Positions 1-11,900 are shown, counted from the stretch's first letter. The stretch: DNA of 64,000 bases from Amyloporia xantha (GCA_036971615.1 JAYKKR010000023.1:310001-374000); one strand, 5' to 3'. A program made the numbers and translations. Notes: generated from the letters alone by a model not told the origin.

Positions 1-516
1 AAGTAGTGTCGGCCGAGGGCTATAATATAGCCTTTAGATACGGCGCGGCCGACTGCGCCATATTTCTGTGGTATATTCTCGCCTGCAAGTAGTGTCGGCC
101 GAGGGCTATAATATAGCCTGTAGACACGGCGCGGCCGACTGCGCCATATTTCTGTGGTATATTCTCGCCTGCAAGTAGTGTCGGCCGAGGGCTATAATAT
201 AGCCTGTAGACACGGCGCGGCCGACTGCGCCATATTATCGTGGTATATTCTCGCCTTCAAGTAGTGTCGGCCGAGGGCTATAATATAGCCTTTAGATACG
301 GCGCGGCCGAGTGCGCCATATTTCTGTGGTATATTCTCGCCTGCAAGTAGTGTCGGCCGAGGGCTATAATATAGCCTGTAGACACGGTGCGGCCGACTGC
401 GCCATATTATCGTGGTATATTCTCGCCTGCAAGTAGTGTCGGCCGAGGGCTATAATATAGCCTGTAGACACGGCGCGGCTGACTGCGCCATATTATCGTG
501 GTATATTCTCGCCTTG
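1..516 (+). repeat. 86-bp subterminal tandem array, six copies
   Basis: Six head-to-tail units start at 1, 87, 173, 259, 345 and 431, each exactly 86 bp. Every unit has an outer inverted pair (GTCGGCC near the start, GGCCGAC near the middle) enclosing a perfect small hairpin, GGCTATA-AT-TATAGCC with shared centre. Variation between units is a few substitutions. The same unit recurs in opposite orientation at 17321-17481 and 28814-29030, as expected for subterminal repeats at the two ends of one element. Such arrays are commonly transposase-binding sites; that role is inferred. Confidence 0.9.
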
Positions 517-736
517 AAGTAGTATATTCCGCCCTATTGTTTCCTTTTCTACGCTTTAATTATATGCATTTCAATAAATCTCATGCTGTATGTATAATAA
601 TAATAATGCCTCGCCATCCATTAGGCTTTGCAATCTGTCATTCATCACGACGTTTCGTGTGTGGTCAGGTCAGTGGTGTGACTACAATTCAAAGCGCAAG
701 GACTGATTGGCCATTTCCGACGTCTCCATACACCCC
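517..736. other. AT-rich spacer, no gene seen
   Basis: This short stretch runs from the end of the 86-bp array to the first hairpin unit. It holds an AAT-type simple repeat near 597-608 and nothing else recognisable. Open frames through it are short and show no family resemblance. Confidence 0.5.
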
Positions 737-1060
737 ACCCAAGACACGCGCAGAGACAGGGCCATCTTACATGTGTCCTTCAAAGGATCCAGCTGTGTGG
801 ACCCTTTGTGGGACACAGATCCAATGGCCATCTCAAGCGGCAGCATCGCGCTATATTCTACCGCTATACATATTTCATGTACGCTAAGGTCATTTGAACT
901 GGATCTACCCACCTACCAGCATCTAATACATATTCTCGCCCAACCCAAGACACGCGCAGAGACTGGGCCATCTGATATGTGTCCTTCAAAGGATCCAGCT
1001 GTCTGGACCCTCTGCGGGACACAGATCCAATGGCCATCTGCAGCGGCAGCATGCGCTATG
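737..1060. repeat. direct repeat carrying two 70-nt imperfect hairpins
   Basis: A segment of about 118 bp at 737-854 is repeated at 943-1060 (offset 206). Each copy contains a stem-loop, at 760-829 and 966-1035, closed by GGCCAT and ATGGCC. About 24 of 32 stem positions pair and the loop is six bases. Because the arms are mirror images, both strands show similar open frames; these are not genes. Confidence 0.75.
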
Positions 1061-1436
1061 GAATCATGGCGCCACCATGTCCAGACGCGCTATGCAACCA
1101 TGCGCCACGTACCTTGCCTGCCACATTGTGAGGCGTATGGCACGCAGGCGTTATGATGTGCTGGCGCTGTTGGACTGGGCCATTTCATCCTTGCTGCCCT
1201 GGGTCAGCCAGAGGAATCGAATCACCGTCTCACGTTTTGAGAGTACCCCGATGCTGATGGACAATTCAGCTGCATCCGGAGTACTCATGGCGCGGAGGGC
1301 AACTCGATTCCACTGGTGAACGTAGAGAGCAAGGAGTTAATGGCTTTATCCAACAGCGCCTTGCATGAATCCCGCATCCATGCAGACCATAAATTTGAAA
1401 CTCACGTTAGAGAGTCAGACTCCAGACAGGAAGACC

Positions 1437-1488
1437 TGACTTATGTTCCTCCGAGCTGCATACCTGTGGCTCAGAAGGACATAAGTCA
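1437..1488. repeat. 52-nt hairpin (H1)
   Basis: The arms TGACTTATGT and ACATAAGTCA pair perfectly. The stem continues inwards with three transitions over 20 positions around a loop containing GCATACCTGTG. That loop core is shared with the hairpins at 1592-1648, 1741-1807 and 1896-1961, while the outer stem sequence is different. Confidence 0.75.
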
Positions 1489-1513
1489 AATGGGCCTTGT
1501 CCGGCGGAAACGG

Positions 1514-1990
1514 GCGCCATCCGATGGCGAAGTGCATGCGCGCTGATGCTCGCTGTTGGGAGATGGAGCTATCGCTCGCCAGACAGGGCGCCTTCCTCTG
1601 TGTCACTCGGAGCAGCATACCTGCGGCTCGGAGGGCCACAGATGGAAGTTGCGCTGTCCGGCAGCGATGAGCGCCATCCGATGGCGCCATGCATGGCGCG
1701 CTCATGCTCACCGTGAGATGGCGCTATGGCTCGCCAGACAGGGCGCCTTCATCTATGCTCTTCAGAGCCGCATACCTGTGGCTCCGAAGGTCATAGACGA
1801 AGCCGCCTCGCAGCGGCTATATGCGCCATCCGATGGCGCCGTGCATGGCGCGCTCATGCTCACTGTTGGGAGATGGCGCTATGGCTGCCAGACAGGGCGC
1901 CTTCATCTATGCTCTTCAGAGCCGCATACCTGTGGCTCCGAAGGTCATAGATGAAGCCGCCTCGTTCAGCGGCAATATGCGCCATCCGAT
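1514..1990. repeat. about 155-bp tandem repeat, three copies, each with a long hairpin
   Basis: Units begin at the palindrome GCGCCATCCGATGGCGC near 1514, 1671 and 1823, and a fourth start is seen at 1979 (spacings 157, 152, 156). Each unit contains a hairpin with the GCATACCTG loop core at 1592-1648, 1741-1807 and 1896-1961. The stems pair CTTCATCTATG with CATAGATGAAG in the third, a close variant in the second, and CTTCCTCTGTG with CACAGATGGAAG in the first. The unit recurs in the derivative elements. The open reading frames across it are by-products of the repeat. Confidence 0.8.
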
Positions 1991-2068
1991 GGCGCCGTGC
2001 ATGGCGCGGCGCAGGCGAGGCACATGGTGCGCAGCCGGCGTGATGTGCTGGCGTTCTCGACCTGCATG

Positions 2069-2176
2069 ATTCTTCAATGCTACCCTGGATCAAAGCATCT
2101 GAATCGAATCGCCATCCAACCATTGTTGGATGGCCATCCGATGCAGCTGCTTGGAATACCAAGGCCATTGAAGAAT
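2069..2176. repeat. 108-nt imperfect hairpin (H4)
   Basis: The outer arms ATTCTTCAATG and CATTGAAGAAT pair perfectly. An inner stem of 27 positions pairs at 23, closing on CCATCCAA / TTGGATGG around a five-base loop. A diverged copy with its own base changes lies near 29860-29960. Confidence 0.75.
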
Positions 2177-2284
2177 TGGCTGGCGCAGAAGGACGTCATG
2201 CATTTATGCACTCACCGCGCAGACGAAACGGATACATACGCCACCTGAAAACACCCACCTTTGACATGGCGCGATGTCCAAAGA

Positions 2285-2444
2285 GCATGATTTGCTGGCG
2301 TCCTCGAGCTCGGCCATTCGTCAATGCTACCTCGAAGTTAAGCGTCTGAATCGCATCGCCATCCACATGATTGGATGGTAATGTGATTCAGCCGCTTAAA
2401 TACAAGGTCCATTGAACAAATGGGAGACGCTGGGGACGTCATGC
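2285..2444. repeat. 160-nt imperfect hairpin (H5)
   Basis: The arms run from GCATGA at 2285 to TCATGC at 2444. The best-paired parts are CCATCCA/TGGATGG next to the loop and TTAAGCG/CGCTTAA further out, with a CTGAATC/GATTCAG pair between. It has the same architecture as the 108-nt hairpin just upstream and recurs near 30068-30228 in the partial derivative. Confidence 0.7.
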
Positions 2445-2528
2445 ACTCGTGCTCATAAAGGCAGCGACAAGAAATACATACAGACGACGGCGAGATCCAC
2501 CTACGACATGGCGCGCAGAGACCCGGTC

Positions 2529-3282
2529 TCACTCCTCATCTGGCAACAGCACCTCTTTGAAGGCGTCCAACATCCTTGTGAGGTCGCCGGCATCGCGATG
2601 GCGGCTCTCGGCGAAGCGGGTGACCAGGCGTTCGACGTCATCCAATCGATGGCTGACCGCTCTCATATCGCGGTAGTTGACTTGATAGGTGTCGCCGCGA
2701 CGCTATGCGGCAATCGATGCAATTTATGTGAATGAATGTGTTGAAAAGGTGGGAGCGGGTGGCGACTTACTCTGTCATGCAGTGGATACTTCCACCATGC
2801 TGGAAGGTGACTGGGAGGGTCGTCTGGCCAAGTCCACCACGCGGGCTCGGTTTCTGTGCGCAGCTTCTGTAGCTGCAAGGATGGCGGCGAGGCGAGCGGC
2901 GTGAACGGCTGTATCTCGAGGACGTGGATCCGTGGGACGGCCCCAAAGACGGTGGTGTCGCTGATCTTGCGGACGACGTCGGGGAGCTCGACGTCGGTGA
3001 CGCCGACGAGGGCGAGGCGGCCAAGGCAGTCGCGAAGGGCTTCCTGCTGAGCGTCAGAGCAGACACGTTGGGGAAGGCGAAGCTTACCATTTCCATGCGG
3101 AGGCCAATCTCCCACCGCGCCAAGGTGATGTCGAAGCCAGCCACCTTGTCTCTACCGGCGGCGACAGACATGATGGTCGCTAGCGCCTGCTCGCAGCGCC
3201 AGGCATAGTATGAGATCAGTCGGCGGTTGATAGCGATGAGGCTGGAGAGGGACTGTTCGCGATTCTTCAAGGCGAGAGCCAT
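2529..3282 (-). CDS. conserved 213-aa KDZ-cargo protein of unknown function
   Basis: I do not recognise the family. Three exons (3282-3088, 3043-2771, 2702-2529) with GT..AG introns give an uninterrupted 213-residue frame. Exon lengths of 195, 273 and 174 nt are all multiples of three. A copy at 60094-60880 keeps the same exon structure (195, 273, 189 nt; 218 aa), so the model supports itself. Exon 1 looks helical and contains SLIAINRRLISYYAWRCEQA and ITLARWEIGLRMEM. Exon 2 ends in a tryptophan-rich stretch (AWWTWPDDPP). Exon 3 resembles a coiled coil and ends VLLPDEE. There is no signal peptide or clear membrane segment. It is transcribed away from the KDZ transposase across about 275 bp. 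Retention of the gene in deletion derivatives that lost the transposase core suggests use or hitch-hiking. Function is not assigned. Confidence 0.75.
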
Positions 3283-3557
3283 TGCGCCGTGGGGTGAATG
3301 GGTTGGTAGGCCAAGGCGAAATGCAAGGCGAATTTGAGGAGTCGATGGTGGATCGGGTGATCGCCTCGAGGGAAGGTCATGGCGAAGATCCGTCGGAGAT
3401 AAGCATCGGCCAAGTATCTGAAGGTGATCGCGTGGATATGATCCGTTGTTGATAAGGGATCAGGAGGCAGGGGCGTGAGAGATCGCCATTCAGTATGAAA
3501 AGGAAGCTGTCATGGATCACAATAAGCCAATTGTCATCTGTCCGCAGTGATACGGCC
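3283..3557. promoter_or_regulatory. divergent promoter interval between cargo gene 1 and KDZ transposase
   Basis: About 275 bp separates the two opposed start codons, so it should hold both promoters. An in-frame upstream ATG at 3495 could lengthen the transposase by 21 residues. No operator-like repeat stands out. The interval is also kept in the derivatives (about 31083-31355 and its copies). Confidence 0.5.
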
Positions 3558-6500
3558 ATGGCCCGCACGAAGAAGCAACATGTCAGTGGCGATGCGGTGT
3601 TCGTGCGTCGCGAAGAACGGCGAACTGCAAGAGGCGCCGTCACATACGTTCCCAAGGAAGCACCGCTACCGCGTGCGCATGTGCCGACAAGCGCATCAAG
3701 ATCGCCGTCGAAATCCCCTCTAAAGCCGCGTCTCATGACGCATATTCCGAACCCGTGCAGGAGCATGTGGTGTTTGACGATGTGATGCCGATGAAGAGTC
3801 TGCACAAGGTGAGTACCGTCGCCTTATTTGGGTCGCTCAATGTCAACGCCGAAGGCGGGGCAGTCGCAGAACGACTTTATGCGCGAATGGCTTCCACTTC
3901 GCGATGTGTATCTAAGCCACATCATCGAGCTAGAAGCTCCACCAGGTGAGAGACGATGCAGCAAATGCGCTGATGCGCATGGCGATTGGCGCTGCTTGGA
4001 ATGCTTTGGGCGCCCGTGTATTGCGAGGACTGCCTGCAGTTGACGCATCGCCGCATGCCGCTGCATCGGGTGGAGAAGTGGGCGGATGGGTTCTTCGAAC
4101 CGGCGTGGCTTCGGGAGGTTGGGGTGCGGATGCATCTCGGGCATGATGGCGAACCATGTGTGGATGCGGAGTCCCCGATCACGCCGCTGGATGGGGATGC
4201 TGATAGCGATGGCGAAGACGACGACGTGAGTGACGCCGGGGACAATGAAGAGGATGAAGAGCCAATCAAAGCGGACTCGACGGCGCCGCGAAGTCACTAC
4301 GCATTTGACACTTTGACCATTGTAGATGTTACGGGGATGCATAGCCTGGACGTTGTGTGGTGTCGGTGCGATAACAGGCTCACTCGAGACCTGCAACTAT
4401 TGGACATGGGCCTCTATCCTGGGAGCACCAAGCGGCCACGCACTGCGTTCACATTTCGGGTGTTGGATGATTTTTTGCTTACCAACAAGGAGTGCAAAAC
4501 CTCGGGGATGAATTACTACAGCAAGCTTCGACGTGTCACAAACTCCGCGTTCCCGCATTCAGTGCAGGTAAGCCGCTATGTGCATATGAAGCTGTTTTCG
4601 CCGTTGAGAAGGGGCTAGAACCGTTACAGAGAGCTTCTGCGGGTGTCCCGCCAATGGCGAAACCTCAAATACCGCAAATGGCATGGATATGGTCATGGCG
4701 CCTCCAACGCGATACCAGCTGGTGGCCTCGCTTTGGGGTGCCCGGCATGTCCCAAGCCTGGCGTGAATCTCGCTTCCGGATGGCGTGATGACCCCGTACA
4801 GTGAGCCATGTAAGACGTTTTTGGGCGGCATGTGTAACGCGATAGCAGATGGAAGTACATGAGGAGCATCGTAATGGATGGCAACTTTAGCGCGGAGCAT
4901 CTCAAGATGCGTCGCCCAGAGGACGACGTCATTCTCAGCGATGGCGACGCTTTCATGGTGGGCGATGACACCTACAAGAAGCATCTCGCGGTCGCCATCG
5001 AGCATAAAGAGGTCCGTGATCGACTCCTAGTGGATGAACCGTTGGACGCTCATAGCCTATGTAGAAATCCTTCTGTCACGATCATCGCGCCGTCAACCAG
5101 GCGAATGCAGATCGCCATAACCTTGAAGCCACGGGGATTGGCGCCGTGGCCTGTGCGCGCCATGGGTTTTTCATGCCGCATGCGGTGGTTGATTTCCAGA
5201 AAGGCGAGAGGTAAGTGGTTTGCTATTTCCTTTGTTCACTTACACCCGCCATCAGACAGATGAACATGGATTACGCGCTGAGCGAGGTGCTCGCCACCAT
5301 GGCGGGTATCCAGGTGCTGCTGGTGATGTACGACATCATGTGTCAATACGGCATCAATCTCATGAAGCGGTTTGGGGAGAGTGAGTATTTGCACATGCCG
5401 CCGAACGTGGAGATACGGCGCGGAATAGGCCTGTTTCATGTCCACGGCCATCAAGACACATGCTTTCCTCGCTACTCACCCAACTTCATTCCCGGTGCTG
5501 GTCAGATTGATGGCGAAGTGATTGAAACCCTTTGGGCGCCGTTGAATCTCATTTCGGGTAGCACACGCGGCATGACCACAGCACATAGAAAGGAAGTCAT
5601 TGACGATCACATGAATGATTCCAATTGGAAGAAGTTGACCGGGATGGGTGGGCCAACCTTGACATTGGTGGAGAGGTTGATTGACTGTGGCTTCAACAGC
5701 GAACACCCTTGTTAGGAAATGGCGAAAGGCCAAAGCCGGCGCCACGGAGAGCGGGGATGTGTTGGAGTTCATTGAGAGATCGAGCACGGAGAAGCAGCTA
5801 GGAGAGTGGCGAGCCGCTGAGGGCGAGGCGCTCGCCATGCGTGACGCTAAAATCAGCGCGATGGATGTCTTTGACGTGCAGATGAGAAAGGGTGAGAGTG
5901 CACACTAGAGGGTACGGCCATGATTAATGATGTGGCGCAGCACCCACCCGGATGCAGATCCAACTTCAACTAACGCAAACGGAAACATCGCAACATCGCC
6001 ATCAGGGCGTAGCTGCATGGATAGCCACGGGCATGAAGATTCAGGAATTGCAGTAGGTAGCGTCATTGAACATCGGGTGCCAAGCTCACAACAGGTCTTA
6101 GGTTGGTCATTAGCCAACTGAAACGGAAGATGGGCCGGCATCCGCTGGTGGCGGACCGCCTTGCGCTGGAGGAGCGCCGTCAGCGCCTTCAGAAGCGTAT
6201 AGTGACATTCGAGTCCAAAGCCGCTTCGTACATTCCACTTGTGGCCGAGCCCGATGGGGATGGCGCCTCAGAGGCTTATGACGGGTCTGAATGGGATGCA
6301 CTGGAGGAAGATGTCAATCCTCTTGATGAGATTTACACTGGTGAGATCGATTCTGGAATCCAGCCTGAGAGCGCCATCATTTCGCTTCCATCGCAGCTTG
6401 GCTACGATGTTGTCGTGGCCAGCGGTTTAGAGGACATCGCTTCGGAGGAGTTGAGTTTGCGCATTGGGCAGGCCAATGACGCCTTCATCAGATTCGCCTC

Positions 6501-7117
6501 GCCATTGGTTACAAGTCAGTGCTGTTTCGTACGGCGGTTCATCATGCAAAGAGCCAGCGCCAAAAGCTCCGGTCCTGGGACGAGGTCATCTCCACGCAGA
6601 GGGCGGTGCTAGAGAACGTGCGCATTTACAGTCAAAGCCGCCACGCCATCCTCGCTCTGAATCCGACTGACGCCATCAAAGCGCGCTTCCGTGCCATTCA
6701 ACATGATGACCTCAAGGCGATCACCGCGCTGCTCGACAACTCCATCCGAGGAACACGGCAGGACAAGTTGTCCTGGATATGGACCGTAGACATCGAGGGC
6801 GATTCAACGCAGTCCAACTGGTTGACGGAGTGTGAGTGCGCTTGTGGTCCGTCCAATGCCCGCAATGCTGACTGCAGCGCGGCAGTGCATCGCGTCAACT
6901 GGTTCCGTGCAAAATCACGTAAGGATAGGTGGGCGGAGGAGTTTGTCATGGTCACGGCAGAGATGGCGTGGACGCAGGCGAGCTTCCATAACAAGGCGAA
7001 CCTATGGCGCTCCCGCCTCTATGGGCCTCCAGGTCATGTATGCTATGCGCGCCGTCAGGCTCGCTGTGGACGCGCATGGCAGAGCATGCCGCTTCTCGCT
7101 TTAATACATGTGTGTGA
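3558..7117 (+). pseudogene. KDZ-superfamily transposase with CxC2 cysteine cluster, frame broken by single-base deletions
   Basis: Exons and GT..AG introns can be followed along the gene (introns 3809-3863, 4568-4618, 4801-4845, 5211-5255, 5648-5699 and several after 5892). The N-terminal part starts MARTKKQ. A CxC2-type zinc cluster follows (CSKC, CLEC, CEDC, then LTHRRMPLH and LGHDG), then LTIVDVTG and KRPRTAFTFRVLDDF. The RNase H-like core has VMDGNF, TGIGAVACARHGFFMPHAVV, VDFQKGER, LLVMYDIMCQY, GLFHVHGHQD, GAGQIDGEVIETLWAPLN and STRGM. The C-terminal half has LRIGQANDA, AKSQRQKLRSWD, LSWIWTVDIEGD, HRVNWFRAKSRKDRW and a CYARRQA tail. Probable catalytic acids are in VMDGNF, VMYD and the DGEVIE segment. 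One base is missing near 3717, 4013, 5065 and 7050 relative to the conserved frame. These are either decay or sequence error, so whether it encodes an active enzyme is open. Confidence 0.9.
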
Positions 7118-7184
7118 TGGTTCGCCATTCACGACCCTACTAGATACACAAACATAGACTTGACACAAATACAGATCTGTGTAT

Positions 7185-8450
7185 TCAACCATAAGTCCAC
7201 TCCATCCAGTGCGGTGCCTTGACATTCATCGCGGCGTGCACTGAGTCCCTCATAAAATAAGCGTAGCATATGCGCTCTCCATCGCATCTCTGAACGCCAT
7301 GGCGCAGAAGCTTTCCGCAAAGCGCAACTACGCTACCCGCCTTGTAGTCTATAGCGATATTTGGACCATCCAGCTGCATTTCCAATGCGCCGTAGCTCCC
7401 TACCGTGGTGAGAAGGTCGAACCACTGCTTGCGCGAGTTTTTATCGCGGTGTAGCGGCGTCTTGCGATTGCTGATGACCTGAACACCATTGAAGATCGAA
7501 GACCAAGCGCTTACTATTGCGGGATACTCCACTTCGCCAAGAAGCGACTCCATGCATGTATGTCCCGCAGCATACAGGTCGGGATGCATGATGGACATCA
7601 TGGCGGATAGGATGGCGGCTGATTCACGGATGGCGGTCAACCATCGCCATCCACTCTGGCCATCTTTATCGCGTAAGCTCGCCGAAGGCAGCATTGGGTC
7701 CAATGGGCCCTGGATGTATGCGCCGTCATTCGCCAGTCATCAGAGTTAAGGGATCGTCAGCGTACCGTGTGACCCAGCGCGTGCCATCCTGGAGACAGAT
7801 TGACAGTCCCCGGAGGTGTGGTGCAGGTTGATCGATCGCGGAAATATGCTTCATGGTTTCGCCAACTGACCCCCGGGGCTTTACGCATCAGTTGTGTTGA
7901 TAGGTGGGCCGTCGCCAATTGTATCTCTCTCTGCCGACACAGCGTAGTGAGCGCGGTGCATGGCGGAAGATGAATGCGCCCACCTGGCGATTCACATGAA
8001 GGACGCCCGGAAGCACCCATGCTAGGATGCGCGAGTGCTGGTCGAGGAGCACGCAGGGTTCATCTAGAACCACGGTGGTGTCTGGGAGGAGAGGCGGCCA
8101 TTTAGTCTTGAGCTGCGCCTCCAGATTCACGTTCTGTCCGGTGTTGCCCACGCCTATAGCATCAGAATAGCGGTCAATGTCCCAGGATAAGCGCACTACT
8201 TCCCGGTCAGCGCAGAATGAGTAGATGCCCACAGCATCCAAGAGTACACACCAGGTTTGATATATGCCTTTGCGAGCTGGTGCGCGATCTGGCTGCATTC
8301 GACGACGATATCGGCGCGGATATGTGTGGGAGGCTGTGGGTTTCTCGGTTGTCCGGCTGCATTCCGAAGCTTGTGTAGCCAAAACTGAAACATATCGCGC
8401 ATGCAAGCTGCCAATGTGTCGCTGAGCTCCAAGCCGCTGCCCGCTATCAT
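7185..8450 (-). CDS. TET/JBP-family 2-oxoglutarate/Fe(II) dioxygenase
   Basis: Four exons (8450-8252, 8195-7984, 7930-7766, 7709-7185) give a continuous 366-residue protein, with phases that agree at every junction. Members of this family oxidise 5-methylpyrimidines in DNA; the exact product here is unknown. The N-terminal half carries the KDZ-associated pattern: TTVVLDEP, ILAWVLPGVLHVNRQ, APGVSWR, PGTVNLSPGW. The catalytic double-stranded beta-helix is in exon 4. IFNGVQVISNRKTPLHRD gives the HxD iron ligands, LRHGV the distal histidine, and GERICYAYFMR the arginine expected to bind 2-oxoglutarate. All key residues are present, so it looks active. It converges with the transposase, stops 67 bp apart, and diverges from the HMG-like gene. 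Association of this family with KDZ elements in basidiomycetes is established; a role in modifying or unsilencing the element is inference. Confidence 0.9.
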
Positions 8451-8900
8451 GGCTTACAGACAAGAGATGGATGGAGATACACGCCCCATCTCGCATTATT
8501 GCTCAATCTGCCATCTACTGACCATGCTGCAACAGCATGTCCATTAGCTTTGCACACTTGTTTGGTCGATCACATCGTTGAGCAAGCGCCGGCAAGATCA
8601 GGCCCAGCCGATCGGCAAGGCGTGATCCGGTGATCGAGGCGCGTCATTGGCATGTGGACCGCGATTCTCGACCACGGCGCCATTACGCCGGGGCCTCGGC
8701 CTGTGAGATGCCGCGCTCCGCCGGAGGGATGCCGGTCGGGTCTGCCCCGACATGGACGCTTGCAGTGTAAGAGAGATCAGCGGGGTTAGAACAGGACGAA
8801 AGTATCACCGGAGGTCAGACACGTCTGGGCAAATGTTCAGTTGGGAGTGCCCAAGTGTCTGTCATCCTGAGAGCATCTCGGTCTGCTTGTTGTCCTCGCC
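8451..8900. promoter_or_regulatory. divergent promoter interval between TET/JBP and HMG-like genes
   Basis: This 450-bp interval lies between two opposed start codons. It is GC-rich around 8620-8760 with several short inverted GCCGG/CCGGC-type motifs, but no long repeat and no convincing gene. Confidence 0.4.
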
Positions 8901-11900
8901 ATGGGAATAGCTATCCTGCAGGCATATCTAGACAAGATCCCAGAGCAAATAGAGCGATGGCGCAACACCAAAGGCACTGCGAGGGCACCCATTGTCGATG
9001 AGGCTGTCAATATCCTCATGGAACAATTTGCAGAGCTGACAGATAAAAATGGCCTGAAAAAGGTCAAACCAACAGTTCATGGCATTGTCATCTTCGTCAT
9101 TCACACATTTCTATAGTCCCTGGGGACCTATTTCAGCAACCACTACCGAATCGTAGAACCCCAGGTGCCCATCCCTGGAACGAAAAACGGTCAGCGAGGG
9201 ATATGTATCAAGAGGAGCACAAAACAGAGCTGCTAAGGGTGGCCAACGAAAGGACGGGAGGACGAGGTCTGGCCCACCAGGAGATAGGCGCATACACCAA
9301 GGTAGTGAGCGAGTATTGGGGCAAACTGGATGAGGACGCAAAGGCGGACTACCAGATGAAGGCGGATGCGTTCAACAATGACGCCAAAGAGGTCAAGGCT
9401 GGATCTTCGGCGTGAGTGGGAGCGCGACCTTTGTGCTAAGTTAACGGCAGCTGATGGCGACGCAGGAAAGCGGACAAGGAGCTCATTCCGTTTCTGAGGA
9501 AATACGCTCGAGAGGCATACCGACGCCATGGTGTCAGGATCTTTACGTTGAGTAGCTACAAATCTCCTGATGGGAGAGTCGTCATTCAGGAGTGAGCAGG
9601 CAATTTGTATCGCCTCTCACCGCTCTGACCGCTTTTCACAGACACGACTTCAACGATGAGATGGAGAATGGAAAAGCCTTTTCCAAGGTGGACGATTGGC
9701 ACGCAGATACGATGGTCAAATGGGCCAAGTACAGCACAGAGGCATTTGATAGCAATCGCGAGGCAAGCGTTGACAACGGAGAGGGAACGTCTCGCGGCAC
9801 ACGGCGAGAGCTGCTGGTCGACAATGGCGGTCTCCCGTTGATACCGCCAATGGATGGCGAGGATGCGCCATCCCTGCCTGTGATGAAATCCATGATCAGA
9901 GACTTTCTGTCTACTCACTACCGTAAGTCTTGATCCACACGGCGCTCACAAAGACGCTGATGGCGCCATAGAACGGGCTGCAGGAAGCGCCAAAGAGAAG
10001 TGCCCTTGGCGCGCGCTCAAAGTGCGTGGGGCTGAATTTATAGAAGCAGGAATGGTGCCAGACGGCTTCCACCCGACGATCCGTCGCATATGGTCAGGAA
10101 GGACATCATCGCGGTCCTGCATCATTGGAGAGCGGCGCAAGAGGCAAACAAGGGGCAGTGCGCGTTCCGCTTCAAGGCATACCTGAAGAGCAGGGGGACG
10201 AGGATTCGGAGCTAATCCCTGCTGTGTATGAGGCGGCGAGAGCACCCAAAGGCGCTAAAGGCAAGGCGGGCCCCAAAAAGAAGAAAAAGAAGGCGGTGAA
10301 AAGCGGCAAGGGCAAAGGCGTGCAACGTCTCAGCACCGATGACGATAGCGCCGTGGACGACGACACCGAGCACGAGACTTTCAATCTGGACATCGACGTC
10401 GGGTCAACTTCCGACGAAGATGATGACAGCGAAGATGCAAAAGGCGCCGCCCCAATTGGGCGCTGCTTTCACGTAGACGGCGTCAGCAATGGCTGGAGGC
10501 GGCATCGCCATCGCCAGAATTTCGCGTGATCGTGGACGCGCTGCCTCGCATGATGGTAGTAACTTCATTTTTCTCCGTAAACTAAGGCTTACCTTGCGAG
10601 TGATAGAGTGGGCTGAAGACGACAAAGCGGGCACCGGAAGGCGCCGACTGGGCGACCTGGCACAACCCGCATCGACACTTGTCCTATATGGTTCATCGCC
10701 ACGCCCATGGGCTCGATCCAGTGCTGAAGTGGCTCGACTCGAAGCCTTATTTGAACAAGTCCGGCAGGCTGACAGGGGACGTCGGCATGATCGAACAAGT
10801 GCTCCTCGTGATTGCCATGATAAGCCGCGATCTGACGGCGGCACAGTTCGCCTTCCAGGATCCCGACGCCCCGCCTTCGGACATTCCACGCCATGTCAGC
10901 GAGAGCGCCATACCCTTCGCCGTGATTGCCCAGAGGCTCGACCCGCATGTATCATCGTTGTGCGCGCTGGTGAAGCAGGCACAATCTGTGCAAGGGACGC
11001 GCCATCCATGGAAGGTAGCTCTGTCACCCGGAGTAGCACTGCGGCCGCGGCGCAGCCAACACCTTTGGAGGCCCCACCACCGGTGTTGAAATATGGTCCA
11101 CCACCGCCCCACGTTCCCAGACAGGGGAAGCCATCACCTCGCCCTCCCATGATGCCCACTGGGAATCTCGACAAGGGTCCACCTCCCCCACTCCGCCCGA
11201 AGCCTCGCCATTTGCAAACCCTGCGGGCGGAACAGGAGCGTCGTACGCCGGACCCGCCAGCGGCATTGGCGAGGGAAGCCGTGCCAATCCTCACATCCCC
11301 TAAGATAAGGCGATCGCGAGACGCGCATAATGGCCAAGTAGCTCAGCAATCCAGCTCGCCGTTGCCGGAACCTCTGCGAGGCACGCAAAAACATTCGCTT
11401 CCGTTTCCAGTCACAGGAAAACCGCCTCCAGCAAGGCCGCTAATGACCACGGGAAGATCGGTCTTTCCATCCATACCTAAGCGCGCCTTGGGTATGAGAC
11501 CGCGTCCACAACTAGAAGAGAGACCGCCATCAATTGACGGCGCACCGCCTTCCTCGCCAATGGCGCCAGGGCGCGCACCACCATCCTCCCCATCGCGCTC
11601 AATGACGCAACTGTCCGCCGCGGGAGTATGGATTTCTCCTCCTCTCCACCTATTGCGATGAATCAGCTCTCACCCGTTCGAGATATGAGGGGCCTACAGG
11701 TTCATTTCTCCGACCGTGAAAATCATGACAGTGAAGACGAGAGCGACGGCGAGGCCAATCGTGGTCCTTCTCCCTCACTTCCTGTGCCAAAGCGCAAGAC
11801 ACGCCAAACAGCTCGGCAGGCAAAGGAGATCAATATTCAGGCACTGCCAACGGCAGGCGGGTCCTCGATCACGGGTGCTCTCAACGACATGAAGGTCGCC

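Noticed and set aside
1..516. Possible CRISPR-like array
   Set aside because: The units are contiguous 86-bp tandem repeats without unique spacers, in a eukaryotic transposon.
498..2349. Many open frames on both strands in the hairpin zone
   Set aside because: The arms are mirror images and units are tandem, so frames and their shadows repeat. None has intron structure, a family motif or a stable frame between copies.
9120..9200. Frameshift in the HMG-like gene
   Set aside because: An acceptor at TTTCAG (9136) joins the upstream exon to the MYQEEHK frame without needing any base change.
11024..11661. Proline-rich minus-strand frames opposite the HMG-like gene
   Set aside because: They are shadows of the disordered plus-strand tail; no splice signals or motif support them.
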